From SYIM01 sp041182885 (GTDB lineage Bacteria > Pseudomonadota > Gammaproteobacteria > Burkholderiales > Burkholderiaceae_E): a stretch of 54,642 nucleotides of DNA. The notes beneath the pieces were generated by a model. That model did not search any database, had not been told where the DNA came from, and was given only the letters and a program-made list of their open reading frames with translations. Position 1 is the stretch's first letter. Every line of letters starts with the position of its first letter. Below are positions 1 through 7,584 of the stretch, one piece after another. The position numbers were made by a program, and so were the translations under genes. The stretch lies in contig JBMSQB010000021.1 of the NCBI GenBank assembly GCA_049423065.1, forward strand, positions 1 to 54,642, written 5' to 3'.

Positions 1-44
1 TCGCCGGAGAGTCGGGTCGCCGGAGAATCAGGCCGCGGATTTTA

Positions 45-61
45 GGCGCAAAGTCTGCGCC
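45..61. other. Small stem-loop downstream of xseA
   Basis: GGCGCA, a 5-base loop and TGCGCC form a perfect 6-bp stem about 30 bp past the xseA stop. On the xseA strand it is followed by TAAAAT rather than a T run, so it is at best a weak terminator. Confidence 0.25.
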
Positions 62-90
62 CCTCAATGCGGACCGTATCGGCGCTCCGG

Positions 91-1437
91 TCAATCCGGC
101 GGGCGGTCTGCCGATTCGTCGCCCGCAAGCACCTGCACCCCCGTCACCGTCGCCTCGATCGCAGCCCGCGCGAGGCGAATGTGAAGCCCGACGCCTTCGG
201 CGAGTCCCTCCTGATCCCGCAGCACCCTGCCTTCGCCGTCCTGCACGATCGCATAGCCCCGCCCCAGAACCGCGAGCGGGCTCACCAGCTGCAGCGCCTG
301 GTGCTGCGCCCGCAGCCGCTGATCCGCCGTGTCCACCCGCCGCCGGGATGACTGAACCAGCCGCCCGCGGAGCGCATCGACCCGGGCGCCGGCCGCCGCC
401 ACCGAGGGCGGCCGCAGACGGGCGTGGAGCCGCTCGGCGACGGCATGCCTGCGCGCCAGGCTGTCGCGTGCTGCCGAGGCGAGCCTGGACTCGATCAGCG
501 CGAGCCGGTGCGCCCGCTCACGCCACTGCACCGACGGCGGCCGCAGCCGCGCCATCGCGAGATCGAGACGCTGCGAAGCCCGACCCAGTGCGCGATCGAC
601 GAGCCCGCCTGCGCGATCCAGCCAACCGTCCACCTCGGCGAGCAGTTCGGCCCGCTCCACCGCTGCGAATTCCGCCGCCGCAGTGGGCGTGGGCGCTCGC
701 AGGTCCGCCACAAAATCGGCGATGGTGAAGTCGGTTTCATGGCCGACGCCCGAGACCACCGGAATGGGCGATGCGGCAATCGCCCGCGCGAGTGCCTCAT
801 CGTTGAACGCCCAGAGGTCCTCGATCGATCCGCCGCCGCGCACCAGCAACAGCACATCGCACTCGCGTCGCGCAACCGCCTGCCCCAGCGCGCGGCGAAG
901 CTGCTCGGGCGCATCGGCCCCCTGAACCGGTGTCGGATAGAGCACCACGCGCACATGCGGTGCACGCCGAGCGAGCGCCGTCAGCACATCGCGCAGCGCC
1001 GCCGCCTGCGGCGACGTGACAATACCGACACAGCCGGGGCGCCGGGGCAGCGCCCGTTTCCGTTCAGCGTCAAACAGCCCCTCTGCACCGAGCCGCGCTT
1101 TCAGTTCGAGAAACTGCCGATGCAGGTCGCCGCTCCCGGCGCGCCGCATCGCCTCCACGTTGAGCTGAAAATCGCCGCGCGCCTCATAGAGCGTGACCAG
1201 TGCGCGAACCTCGACACGGTCGCCCTCGCGCGGCGCGAACCCCACCGCCTGGGCCCGTCCCCGGAACATCACCGCACGGACCTGGGCGCCAGCATCCTTC
1301 AGCGTGAAATACCAGTGGCCGCTTGCGGCGCGGGTCAGGTTGGAAATTTCGCCGCCAACCCAGATCAGCGGGAGACTGCGTTCGAGCAAGCCGCTCACGG
1401 TGCGGTTCAGCTGGGAAACCGTGAGGATTTCCCGCAT
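91..1437 (-). CDS. xseA: Exodeoxyribonuclease VII large subunit
   Basis: Large subunit of exonuclease VII, which degrades single-stranded DNA from both ends in repair and recombination. The 448-residue product has the family layout: an N-terminal OB-fold segment (ILTVSQLN, IWVGGEISN, SGHWYFTLKD), the catalytic core with GIVTSPQAAALRD, LLLVRGGGSIEDLWAFN and VSGVGHETDFTIADFVAD, then an Arg/Ala-rich helical region and a C-terminal segment with LGRGYAIV. I chose the ATG at 1437 because AGGA precedes it and homologues start with a similar M-x-x-x-LTVSQLN; a GTG at 1500 would add 21 residues without family character. The partner subunit xseB lies 34 kb away at 35630–35917, so the two subunits are not co-transcribed. 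Identity is secure; only the start is uncertain. Confidence 0.95.
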   Translation of the reverse strand: MREILTVSQLNRTVSGLLERSLPLIWVGGEISNLTRAASGHWYFTLKDAGAQVRAVMFRGRAQAVGFAPREGDRVEVRALVTLYEARGDFQLNVEAMRRAGSGDLHRQFLELKARLGAEGLFDAERKRALPRRPGCVGIVTSPQAAALRDVLTALARRAPHVRVVLYPTPVQGADAPEQLRRALGQAVARRECDVLLLVRGGGSIEDLWAFNDEALARAIAASPIPVVSGVGHETDFTIADFVADLRAPTPTAAAEFAAVERAELLAEVDGWLDRAGGLVDRALGRASQRLDLAMARLRPPSVQWRERAHRLALIESRLASAARDSLARRHAVAERLHARLRPPSVAAAGARVDALRGRLVQSSRRRVDTADQRLRAQHQALQLVSPLAVLGRGYAIVQDGEGRVLRDQEGLAEGVGLHIRLARAAIEATVTGVQVLAGDESADRPPD

Positions 1438-1492
1438 GAATCCTGGCTCGGACGGCGCGGAACGAGGCGTGACGGGGCCTGCGGGGGCAAAC

Positions 1493-1676
1493 CTATCCAC
1501 AAACCCTCGCCAGCACTGGATGTCGACCGTAACGCATGCCCGCCCTCGGAAGAGATTTTTAAATGGTTGATTTAAAATGATTTAATGACTTCGCTTCAAG
1601 CCAAAACCGGCTGGCTGCCGAACATCGCCCGTGAAGTCCTCATTTGCCGTCAATGTTATCCACATAGTTTTCCACA
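1493..1676. promoter_or_regulatory. DnaA-box cluster with AT-rich stretch between xseA and lpxK
   Basis: A perfect DnaA box (TTATCCACA) is at 1656–1664, a near-consensus TTTTCCACA at 1668–1676 and CTATCCACA at 1493–1501. Between them, 1554–1588 is about 83% A+T by my count, in a strongly GC-rich region, and holds TGATTTAA twice (1568–1575 and 1578–1585), 10 bp apart, which is one helical turn. This also is the divergent promoter region of xseA and lpxK. It could be a DnaA-controlled promoter, a DnaA-titration site or part of an origin. No dnaA, dnaN or par gene is nearby, so origin function is only a possibility. Confidence 0.5.
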
Positions 1677-1694
1677 CACGCCGGCCGCCGCCTA

Positions 1695-2747
1695 ATGTTC
1701 CCCAAGCCTGACCCGCACTCCCCGCCCCGACGCGTCGTGGAGCGGTTGCTTCACGGGGTCTGGTTTGGCACCAGCCTTGCAGCCCGGGCGGGGGCCGCCG
1801 CGCTCGCACCGCTCAGCCTGATCACCGCCCGGGAAAGCGCCAGGCGCCGCGCGCAGATCCGGTCGCTTCCCGCGCCCACGACGCCAGTCGTCGTGGTGGG
1901 CAACCTGGTGGTGGGCGGCGCCGGCAAAACCCCGCTCGCCATTGCCATCGCGCGCGGCCTTCGGGCGCATGGCCACCAGGTGGGACTGCTTTGCAGCGGC
2001 TACCGCGGCGCGCGACAGGAGGCGCGCCTGGTTCTGCCCTCGGCCGACGCGGGCGAGCATGGCGATGAGGCGGTGCTGCTCGCACGGGCGGGCTGCGGCC
2101 CGGTCGCGGCGGGACGGCACCGGGGCGAGGCGTTTGCCATGCTGCTGCGCGAACACCCCGAGCTGACGGTCGTGGTGTCGGATGACGGCCTTCAGCATGT
2201 TCATCTGCCCAGAACCGTCGAGCTGGCGGTGTTCGACCGGCGCGGGGCGGGCAACGGCCGGTTGCTCCCCGCCGGGCCGCTCCGTGAGTCGCTCTCGGCA
2301 TTGGCCGGGATGGATGCAATCGTCCTGAACGGGCAAGCGGTGTGTCCGGTCCCTCACCCCAGGGTGTTCGGCTTCCACATGGTTGCCGAACGCTTTGTTC
2401 CGCTCGCCGCGCATCGTGACCCGATCGCGGCTGCCGACTTTGCCAGCTTCGCGGCGCAGGCGTCGGTCACCGCCCTGGCGGGGATCGGCGAACCCGAGCG
2501 CTTCTTCGAGATGCTTCGGGGCCTGGGCATCAGGGCGCAGACGCTGCCGTTGCCGGACCACGCGCCTGTCGAGCGAACGCGCCTTGACAGCCTGCAAGCC
2601 GACCTTGTGCTGATGACCACCAAGGACGCCGTAAAATGCGCGGGCTTCGCAGACCCGCGATGCTGGGCGCTCGAGGTGAGCGCCGACCCTGATCCCCAAC
2701 TGATTTCCTGGCTGGCCGAGGTGCTCGTTGGACACACGTCTGCTTGA
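1695..2747 (+). CDS. lpxK: Tetraacyldisaccharide 4'-kinase
   Basis: Phosphorylates the 4' position of the tetraacyldisaccharide 1-phosphate precursor of lipid A at the inner face of the cytoplasmic membrane. The 350-residue product has the modified Walker A GGAGKTP at residues 74–80, GDEA near 123–126 and the family signature SDDGLQH at 162–168. The hydrophobic N-terminal segment (around residues 20–42) fits membrane association. The ATG at 1695 opens the frame. The 3' end overlaps the TTG-started UPF0434 gene by 20 bp, and kdsB follows, so these form one envelope-biogenesis operon. In many relatives exbB–exbD precede lpxK; here the upstream side is instead the AT-rich DnaA-box spacer and divergent xseA. 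Confidence 0.95.
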   Translation: MFPKPDPHSPPRRVVERLLHGVWFGTSLAARAGAAALAPLSLITARESARRRAQIRSLPAPTTPVVVVGNLVVGGAGKTPLAIAIARGLRAHGHQVGLLCSGYRGARQEARLVLPSADAGEHGDEAVLLARAGCGPVAAGRHRGEAFAMLLREHPELTVVVSDDGLQHVHLPRTVELAVFDRRGAGNGRLLPAGPLRESLSALAGMDAIVLNGQAVCPVPHPRVFGFHMVAERFVPLAAHRDPIAAADFASFAAQASVTALAGIGEPERFFEMLRGLGIRAQTLPLPDHAPVERTRLDSLQADLVLMTTKDAVKCAGFADPRCWALEVSADPDPQLISWLAEVLVGHTSA

Positions 2748-2934
2748 AATTCTGGTCTGCCCGATCTGCAAGGGCCCGCTTCGGAAGCGCCGGGGCGGCA
2801 CGGCGGCCGATGGCGCCGATCTCGATGCCGAACTGCTTTGCATGCCTGACCGCATGGCGTTTCCGGTTCGAGACGGCATCCCGCGCATGCTGGTCGACGA
2901 GGCGCGACGGCTCGACGACACCGAGATCGCCTGA
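2728..2934 (+). CDS. UPF0434/Trm112-like small protein (YcaR type)
   Basis: A 68-residue protein of the YcaR/Trm112-like family, which regularly sits between lpxK and kdsB in proteobacteria. The sequence has LLEILVCPICKGPL near the start, with a CxxC pair (CPIC), a single later cysteine (LLC), and the conserved closing motif MAFPVRDGIPRML. The start is a TTG at 2728 inside the end of lpxK, implying translational coupling. Family members are small and may bind zinc or act as activator subunits; the role in this operon is not established and I do not assign one. Confidence 0.9.
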   Translation: MDTRLLEILVCPICKGPLRKRRGGTAADGADLDAELLCMPDRMAFPVRDGIPRMLVDEARRLDDTEIA

Positions 2935-2949
2935 GCTCGCCAGGCCTCC

Positions 2950-3741
2950 ATGTCAACTCCCGCCTTCGTCGCCCTGATCCCGGCGCGGCTCGCCTCCACC
3001 CGACTGCCCGACAAACCGCTTGCCGACATTGGCGGCCAACCCATGGTGGTGCGCGTTGCCGAGCGGGCGGCAGCTTCCGGGGCGCGGATGGTGGCGGTCG
3101 CCACCGATTCGGAACGGATCGCGGCAAGCGTGCGCGCCGCAGGCTTTACCGCTGTCCTCACCCGCAGCAGCCACCCCTCGGGCACCGACCGCCTGGCCGA
3201 GGCGGCAGCCGCGCTGGGTCTCGCGCAGGCCGATATCGTCGTCAATGTGCAGGGCGATGAACCGATGGTGCCGCCGTCGCTGATCGCCGCCGTCGCCACC
3301 CGCCTTGCCGAGAGTCCCGACTGCGCCATTGCCACCGCAGCCCATCCCATCGCCTCGGCGGCGGAGTTTCGAAATCCAAATGTGGTGAAGGTGATCACCG
3401 ATGCGGCCGGACGCGCCATCACCTTTTCCCGCGCGCCGATTCCACACGAACGCGACGCCACCGCGGCGTCCACGCCCGACGGCCTGTCGCCCGCGCTGCT
3501 TGCAAGCGGGCTGCCGCTTCGCCACATCGGGCTCTATGCCTACCGCGCCGATTTTCTGGCCCGATTTCCGAATCTGCCCCCGGCGCCGCTCGAACAAATC
3601 GAAGCGCTAGAGCAGATGCGCGCGATCTGGCACGGGTTCCGGATCGCCGTGCATGTAACCGAACTCGCGCCACCACCGGGCGTGGATACGCCGGCCGATC
3701 TGGAGCGGGTCCGTGCGCTCTGGTCAATCCCGTCAAATTGA
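2950..3741 (+). CDS. kdsB: 3-deoxy-manno-octulosonate cytidylyltransferase
   Basis: Activates Kdo with CTP to CMP-Kdo for transfer to lipid A, in the cytoplasm. The 263-residue product has the nucleotide-binding signature IPARLASTRLPDKPL (residues 10–24), the TDS and HPSGTDR motifs and NVQGDEP, all conserved in KdsB, and the C-terminal ALEQMRAIWHG and VDTPADLERVR segments. It starts 15 bp after the UPF0434 stop and completes the lpxK–kdsB unit; adk follows after 54 bp. Length and motifs are typical, and nothing is odd. Confidence 0.96.
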   Translation: MSTPAFVALIPARLASTRLPDKPLADIGGQPMVVRVAERAAASGARMVAVATDSERIAASVRAAGFTAVLTRSSHPSGTDRLAEAAAALGLAQADIVVNVQGDEPMVPPSLIAAVATRLAESPDCAIATAAHPIASAAEFRNPNVVKVITDAAGRAITFSRAPIPHERDATAASTPDGLSPALLASGLPLRHIGLYAYRADFLARFPNLPPAPLEQIEALEQMRAIWHGFRIAVHVTELAPPPGVDTPADLERVRALWSIPSN

Positions 3742-3795
3742 CCGTCCCGAGCGTTTGACGGTACGCTCCCCTCACCCCTCTTTCGGGAAATTCCC

Positions 3796-4452
3796 ATGCG
3801 TCTGATCCTCCTTGGCGCCCCGGGTGCCGGCAAAGGCACGCAGGCTGCGTTCATCACCCGCCGCTTCGGCATCCCGCAGATCTCCACCGGCGATATGCTG
3901 CGCGCGGCGGTCAAGGCCGGCACGCCCCTCGGACTCGCGGCAAAGAAGGTGATGGACTCTGGCGGTCTGGTCTCCGATGACATCATCATCGGCCTGGTTC
4001 GTGACCGACTGGCTCAGCCCGACTGCGCGGCGGGCTATCTGTTCGATGGCTTCCCGCGCACCATTCCGCAGGCGGAAGCGATGAAGGAAGCCGGTGTGGG
4101 CATCGACTACGTGCTTGAAATCGATGTTCCCGATTCCGAAATCGTCGAACGCATGAGCGGCCGCCGGGTTCACCTTGCAAGCGGGCGCACCTACCACGTT
4201 CGCTTCAACCCGCCCAAGGTCACTGGCAAAGACGACCAGACGGGTGAAGACCTGGTGCAGCGCGACGATGACCGCGAGGAAACCGTCCGCAAGCGCCTCT
4301 CGGTCTATCACTCCCAAACCCGGCAGCTGGTCGATTACTACGGCAACTGGGCGGCGGGCGGACAGCCGGGCGCACCGCGCTACCGCCGGATTTCGGGTAT
4401 CGGTGCCGTCGACGAAATCACCGCGCGGGCGCTCGAGGCCGTGTCCGGCTAG
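3796..4452 (+). CDS. adk: Adenylate kinase
   Basis: Interconverts AMP plus ATP with two ADP in the cytoplasm. The 218-residue product is a long-form bacterial adenylate kinase: P-loop GAPGAGKGT at residues 7–15, the AMP-binding STGDMLR, the LFDGFPRT motif and a full LID segment (residues about 122–160) without the zinc cysteines seen in Gram-positive enzymes. It follows kdsB by 54 bp, a common Burkholderiales order. The stop codon lies within an 18-bp perfect palindrome (4451–4468), described separately. Confidence 0.97.
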   Translation: MRLILLGAPGAGKGTQAAFITRRFGIPQISTGDMLRAAVKAGTPLGLAAKKVMDSGGLVSDDIIIGLVRDRLAQPDCAAGYLFDGFPRTIPQAEAMKEAGVGIDYVLEIDVPDSEIVERMSGRRVHLASGRTYHVRFNPPKVTGKDDQTGEDLVQRDDDREETVRKRLSVYHSQTRQLVDYYGNWAAGGQPGAPRYRRISGIGAVDEITARALEAVSG

Positions 4453-4468
4453 GCGTCTGCAGACGCCT
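4451..4468. repeat. 18-bp perfect palindrome overlapping the adk stop codon
   Basis: AGGCGTCTGCAGACGCCT is a perfect inverted repeat without a spacer; its first bases are part of the adk TAG stop. No T run follows, so it is not a standard intrinsic terminator. It could protect the mRNA 3' end or bind a dimeric protein. Confidence 0.5.
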
Positions 4469-4541
4469 GTGTGGCATCGGGGGCGGCGCCCGCCCCGGCT
4501 CATCCAGACGGGTAACCGACACGACCGCCGCAACGGGCGGC

Positions 4542-4569
4542 TTAGCGTTCGGCTGGGCACGTGTAAAAT
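4542..4569 (+). promoter_or_regulatory. Candidate promoter of hppA
   Basis: TAAAAT at 4564–4569 is a good -10 candidate; the -35 (TTAGCG at 4542–4547, 16-bp spacer) is poor. It lies 47 bp before the hppA ATG, which has a strong Shine-Dalgarno (GGAGG). Confidence 0.3.
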
Positions 4570-4616
4570 CCCGCCGCTTTGTCTAATCAAACCATAGTGA
4601 CAACGGAGGATCGATC

Positions 4617-6671
4617 ATGACTGCAACCACTGCGGGCGTCTGGCTCGCGCTGGCCTGCGGCGTCATCGCGGTGCTGTATGGCATCGTGTCAAGCCGCTGG
4701 ATTCTGGGGCTGGATGCTGGGAATGCGCGGATGCAGGAAATCGGCGCGGCCATTCAGCAGGGCGCGAAGGCCTACCTGAATCGCCAGTACCGCACCATTG
4801 GCCTGGTGGGCGTGATCCTCTTCATCATCATCCTGGTCGTTCCGGGTCTGGGCATGTCGACCGCGGTCGGTTTCGCGATCGGCGCCGTGCTCTCCGGCGC
4901 GGCGGGTTACATCGGCATGAATGTGTCGGTCCGTGCCAACGTGCGCACCGCGCAAGCCGCTACCGTGGGTCTGAACGAAGCGCTGGCGGTGGCCTTCCGG
5001 GGTGGCGCCATCACCGGCATGCTGGTGGTGGGTCTGGGCCTTCTTGGCGTGGCCGGCTACTACGCGTTTCTGGTCGGAAGCGCGGGCAAGATCACCGACC
5101 TGCATCATGTGCTGAAGCCCCTGATCGGTCTGGCCTTCGGTTCATCGCTCATCTCGATCTTCGCGCGTCTCGGTGGCGGTATCTTCACCAAGGGCGCAGA
5201 CGTCGGTGCCGATCTGGTGGGCAAGGTGGAAGCGGGCATCCCCGAAGACGATCCGCGCAACCCGGCGGTGATTGCCGACAACGTGGGTGACAACGTCGGC
5301 GACTGCGCGGGCATGGCGGCCGACCTGTTCGAAACCTACGCCGTCACGCTGATCGCCACCATGCTGCTCGGCTCGCTGATGGTCACCGGCGCAGAAATGC
5401 AGGCGGTGGTCTACCCGATGGCGCTGGGCGGGCTGTCGATCATCGCCTCGATCATCGGCTGCATGTTCGTGAAGGCCAAGCCGGGCGACACCAACATCAT
5501 GGGCGCGCTCTACAAGGGCCTGATCGTGGCGGGCGTGATCGCAACCATCGCCTCCTATCCGATCACGCAGTGGATGTTCGCCGGCGCCACCCTTCCCAAA
5601 GGTCTCACGGTGATGAGCCTCTGGCTTTGCGTGGTCGTGGGCATGGTGCTCACCGGGCTGATCGTGTGGGTGACCGAGTACTACACCGGCACGCAATACG
5701 CCCCGGTCCGTTATGTGGCACAGGCCTCCACCACCGGTCACGCCACCAACATCATCGCCGGCATCGCCGTGTCGATGAAGTCCACCGCCTGGCCGGTGCT
5801 GATGGTGTGCGCGGCCATTCTTGCCTCGTTCTGGCTGGCCGGCCTCTACGGCATCGCGATCGCAGCCACCGCCATGCTGTCCATGGCAGGCATCGTTGTG
5901 GCACTCGACGCCTATGGCCCGATCACCGACAACGCCGGCGGTATCGCCGAGATGGCCGACCTGCCCGAGTCGGTGCGCAACATCACCGATCCGCTGGACG
6001 CGGTGGGCAACACCACCAAGGCGGTGACCAAGGGCTACGCGATCGGCTCGGCCGGCCTTGCGGCCCTGGTGCTGTTTGCCGACTACACCCACGCGCTCGA
6101 GTCGGCCAAGATCCAGGTCACCTTCGATCTGTCCGACCACATGGTGATCATTGGCCTGTTCATAGGCGGGCTGATCCCGTTCCTGTTTGGCGCCATGGCC
6201 ATGGAAGCGGTTGGCCGCTCAGCGGGTGCGGTCGTCGAGGAAGTGCGGCGGCAGTTCCGCGAGATCAAGGGCATCATGGAAGGCACGGCCAAGCCCGACT
6301 ACTCGCGTGCGGTCGATCTGCTCACCACGTCGGCCATCAAGGAAATGATCATCCCGTCGCTCCTGCCGGTGATCGTTCCGGTGGTGGTCGGTCTGGTGCT
6401 CGGTCCCAAGGCACTGGGCGGCCTGCTGATGGGCACCATCATCACCGGTCTGTTCGTGGCTATCTCGATGTGTACCGGCGGTGGCGCGTGGGACAACGCC
6501 AAGAAGTACATCGAAGAAGGTCATCACGGCGGCAAGGGATCAGACGCCCACAAGGCGGCGGTCACCGGTGACACGGTTGGCGACCCCTACAAGGACACCG
6601 CGGGCCCGGCTGTGAACCCGCTCATCAAGATCATCAACATCGTGGCGCTGCTTATCGTGCCCCTGCTGTAA
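4617..6671 (+). CDS. hppA: K+-independent H+-translocating membrane pyrophosphatase
   Basis: Couples pyrophosphate hydrolysis to proton transport across the cytoplasmic membrane. The 684-residue product is strongly hydrophobic with about 15–16 membrane segments and has the PPi-binding acidic motifs (GADVGADLVGKVE, then ADNVGDNVGDCAGMAADLFE) and GDPYKDTAGPAVNP near the C-terminus. The diagnostic segment GNTTKAVT places Lys at 468 and Thr at 471; by the established rule Lys/Thr there marks the K+-independent class (K+-dependent enzymes have Ala/Gly-Ala). It is monocistronic, with a strong Shine-Dalgarno before the ATG and an intrinsic terminator directly after. Such pumps commonly support energy-limited or stress growth. 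Confidence 0.96.
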   Translation: MTATTAGVWLALACGVIAVLYGIVSSRWILGLDAGNARMQEIGAAIQQGAKAYLNRQYRTIGLVGVILFIIILVVPGLGMSTAVGFAIGAVLSGAAGYIGMNVSVRANVRTAQAATVGLNEALAVAFRGGAITGMLVVGLGLLGVAGYYAFLVGSAGKITDLHHVLKPLIGLAFGSSLISIFARLGGGIFTKGADVGADLVGKVEAGIPEDDPRNPAVIADNVGDNVGDCAGMAADLFETYAVTLIATMLLGSLMVTGAEMQAVVYPMALGGLSIIASIIGCMFVKAKPGDTNIMGALYKGLIVAGVIATIASYPITQWMFAGATLPKGLTVMSLWLCVVVGMVLTGLIVWVTEYYTGTQYAPVRYVAQASTTGHATNIIAGIAVSMKSTAWPVLMVCAAILASFWLAGLYGIAIAATAMLSMAGIVVALDAYGPITDNAGGIAEMADLPESVRNITDPLDAVGNTTKAVTKGYAIGSAGLAALVLFADYTHALESAKIQVTFDLSDHMVIIGLFIGGLIPFLFGAMAMEAVGRSAGAVVEEVRRQFREIKGIMEGTAKPDYSRAVDLLTTSAIKEMIIPSLLPVIVPVVVGLVLGPKALGGLLMGTIITGLFVAISMCTGGGAWDNAKKYIEEGHHGGKGSDAHKAAVTGDTVGDPYKDTAGPAVNPLIKIINIVALLIVPLL

Positions 6672-6692
6672 CCGGGCATGATCCGAGCATCC

Positions 6693-6722
6693 GGGGCGGC
6701 CTCGCGGGGCCGCCCTTTTCAT
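6693..6722 (+). terminator. Intrinsic terminator of hppA
   Basis: GGGCGGCC (6694–6701) pairs with GGCCGCCC (6708–6715) around a 6-base loop and is followed directly by TTTTC and a further TTT. Position, 22 bp after the stop, and form fit a rho-independent terminator. Confidence 0.85.
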
Positions 6723-6803
6723 TTGTGCGGCGCGGTCCGGCAGCGGGTCTGGCGGTCGCTGCACAATCTGTCTGACGCAATACCCACTTTCACGGAGCTT
6801 TGA

Positions 6804-7568
6804 ATGGACTATCAGGGCAAGGTTGTCATCGTTACCGGCGGCGCATCGGGCCTGGGCGGTGCCACGGCAAAAATGATCGCGGCAGCCGGCGGCAAGGTAC
6901 TGATCGCCGATGTCAATGCCGATCTCGGGACGCGGTTCGCGGCGGACATCGGTTCGGGGTCGCGTTTCATCCGCTGCGACGTCACCTCCGACGCCGATGC
7001 CAAGGCCACGGTCAGCGCCGCCTGCGACATGGGCACGCTCGTTGGCCTGGTGAACTGTGCCGGCGTGGGCTCGCCCGGCAAAACCGTGGGCAAGGAAGGA
7101 CCGCTGCCGCTCGAAGCCTTCAGCCGGGTGATCAACATCAACCTGATCGGCACCTTCAACATGATCCGGATCGCGGCGGCAGCCATGATGGGCAACGCAC
7201 CGAGCGAGGAAGGCGAACGGGGTGTCATCGTCAACACCGCGTCGGTCGCAGCCTTTGACGGCCAGATTGGTCAGTCGGCCTATGCGGCCTCAAAGGGCGG
7301 CGTGGTCGGGATGACGCTACCCATCGCGCGCGAACTGGCCCGCGACGGCATCCGGGTGGTCACCATTGCGCCGGGACTCTTTCTCACCCCGTTGCTTCAG
7401 TCACTGCCGCCGGCTGCGCAGGAGTCGCTTGGCAAACAGGTTCCGTTTCCTGCTCGCCTCGGGCGGCCCGACGAGTTCGCGCAGATGGTCGGCCATGTGT
7501 TTGCCAACCTGATGATCAATGGCGAAACCATCCGGCTCGACGGCGCGATCCGGATGGCGCCGAAGTAA
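6804..7568 (+). CDS. SDR dehydrogenase, 3-hydroxyacyl-CoA dehydrogenase type II-like
   Basis: A 254-residue classical short-chain dehydrogenase. The NAD(P)-binding TGGASGLG is at residues 11–18, followed by an acidic residue after beta-2 (IADVNA), which favours NAD(H). NCAGVG, the serine in NTASVAAFDG and the YAASK catalytic pair are all present. The overall sequence, including the APGLFLTPLL and PARLGRPDEFAQMV segments, resembles the HSD17B10/2-methyl-3-hydroxybutyryl-CoA dehydrogenase group used in isoleucine and branched fatty-acid breakdown. It stands alone, after the hppA terminator and convergent with the amidase. Family assignment is firm; the substrate is inferred from resemblance only. 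Confidence 0.85.
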   Translation: MDYQGKVVIVTGGASGLGGATAKMIAAAGGKVLIADVNADLGTRFAADIGSGSRFIRCDVTSDADAKATVSAACDMGTLVGLVNCAGVGSPGKTVGKEGPLPLEAFSRVININLIGTFNMIRIAAAAMMGNAPSEEGERGVIVNTASVAAFDGQIGQSAYAASKGGVVGMTLPIARELARDGIRVVTIAPGLFLTPLLQSLPPAAQESLGKQVPFPARLGRPDEFAQMVGHVFANLMINGETIRLDGAIRMAPK

Positions 7569-7584
7569 GCCGACCGCGGCGCAG

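Noticed and set aside
1692..3527. A 611-residue open frame antisense to lpxK and kdsB
   Set aside because: It spans three sense genes with clear motifs, and its own sequence is Arg/Ser/Ala-rich without any domain.
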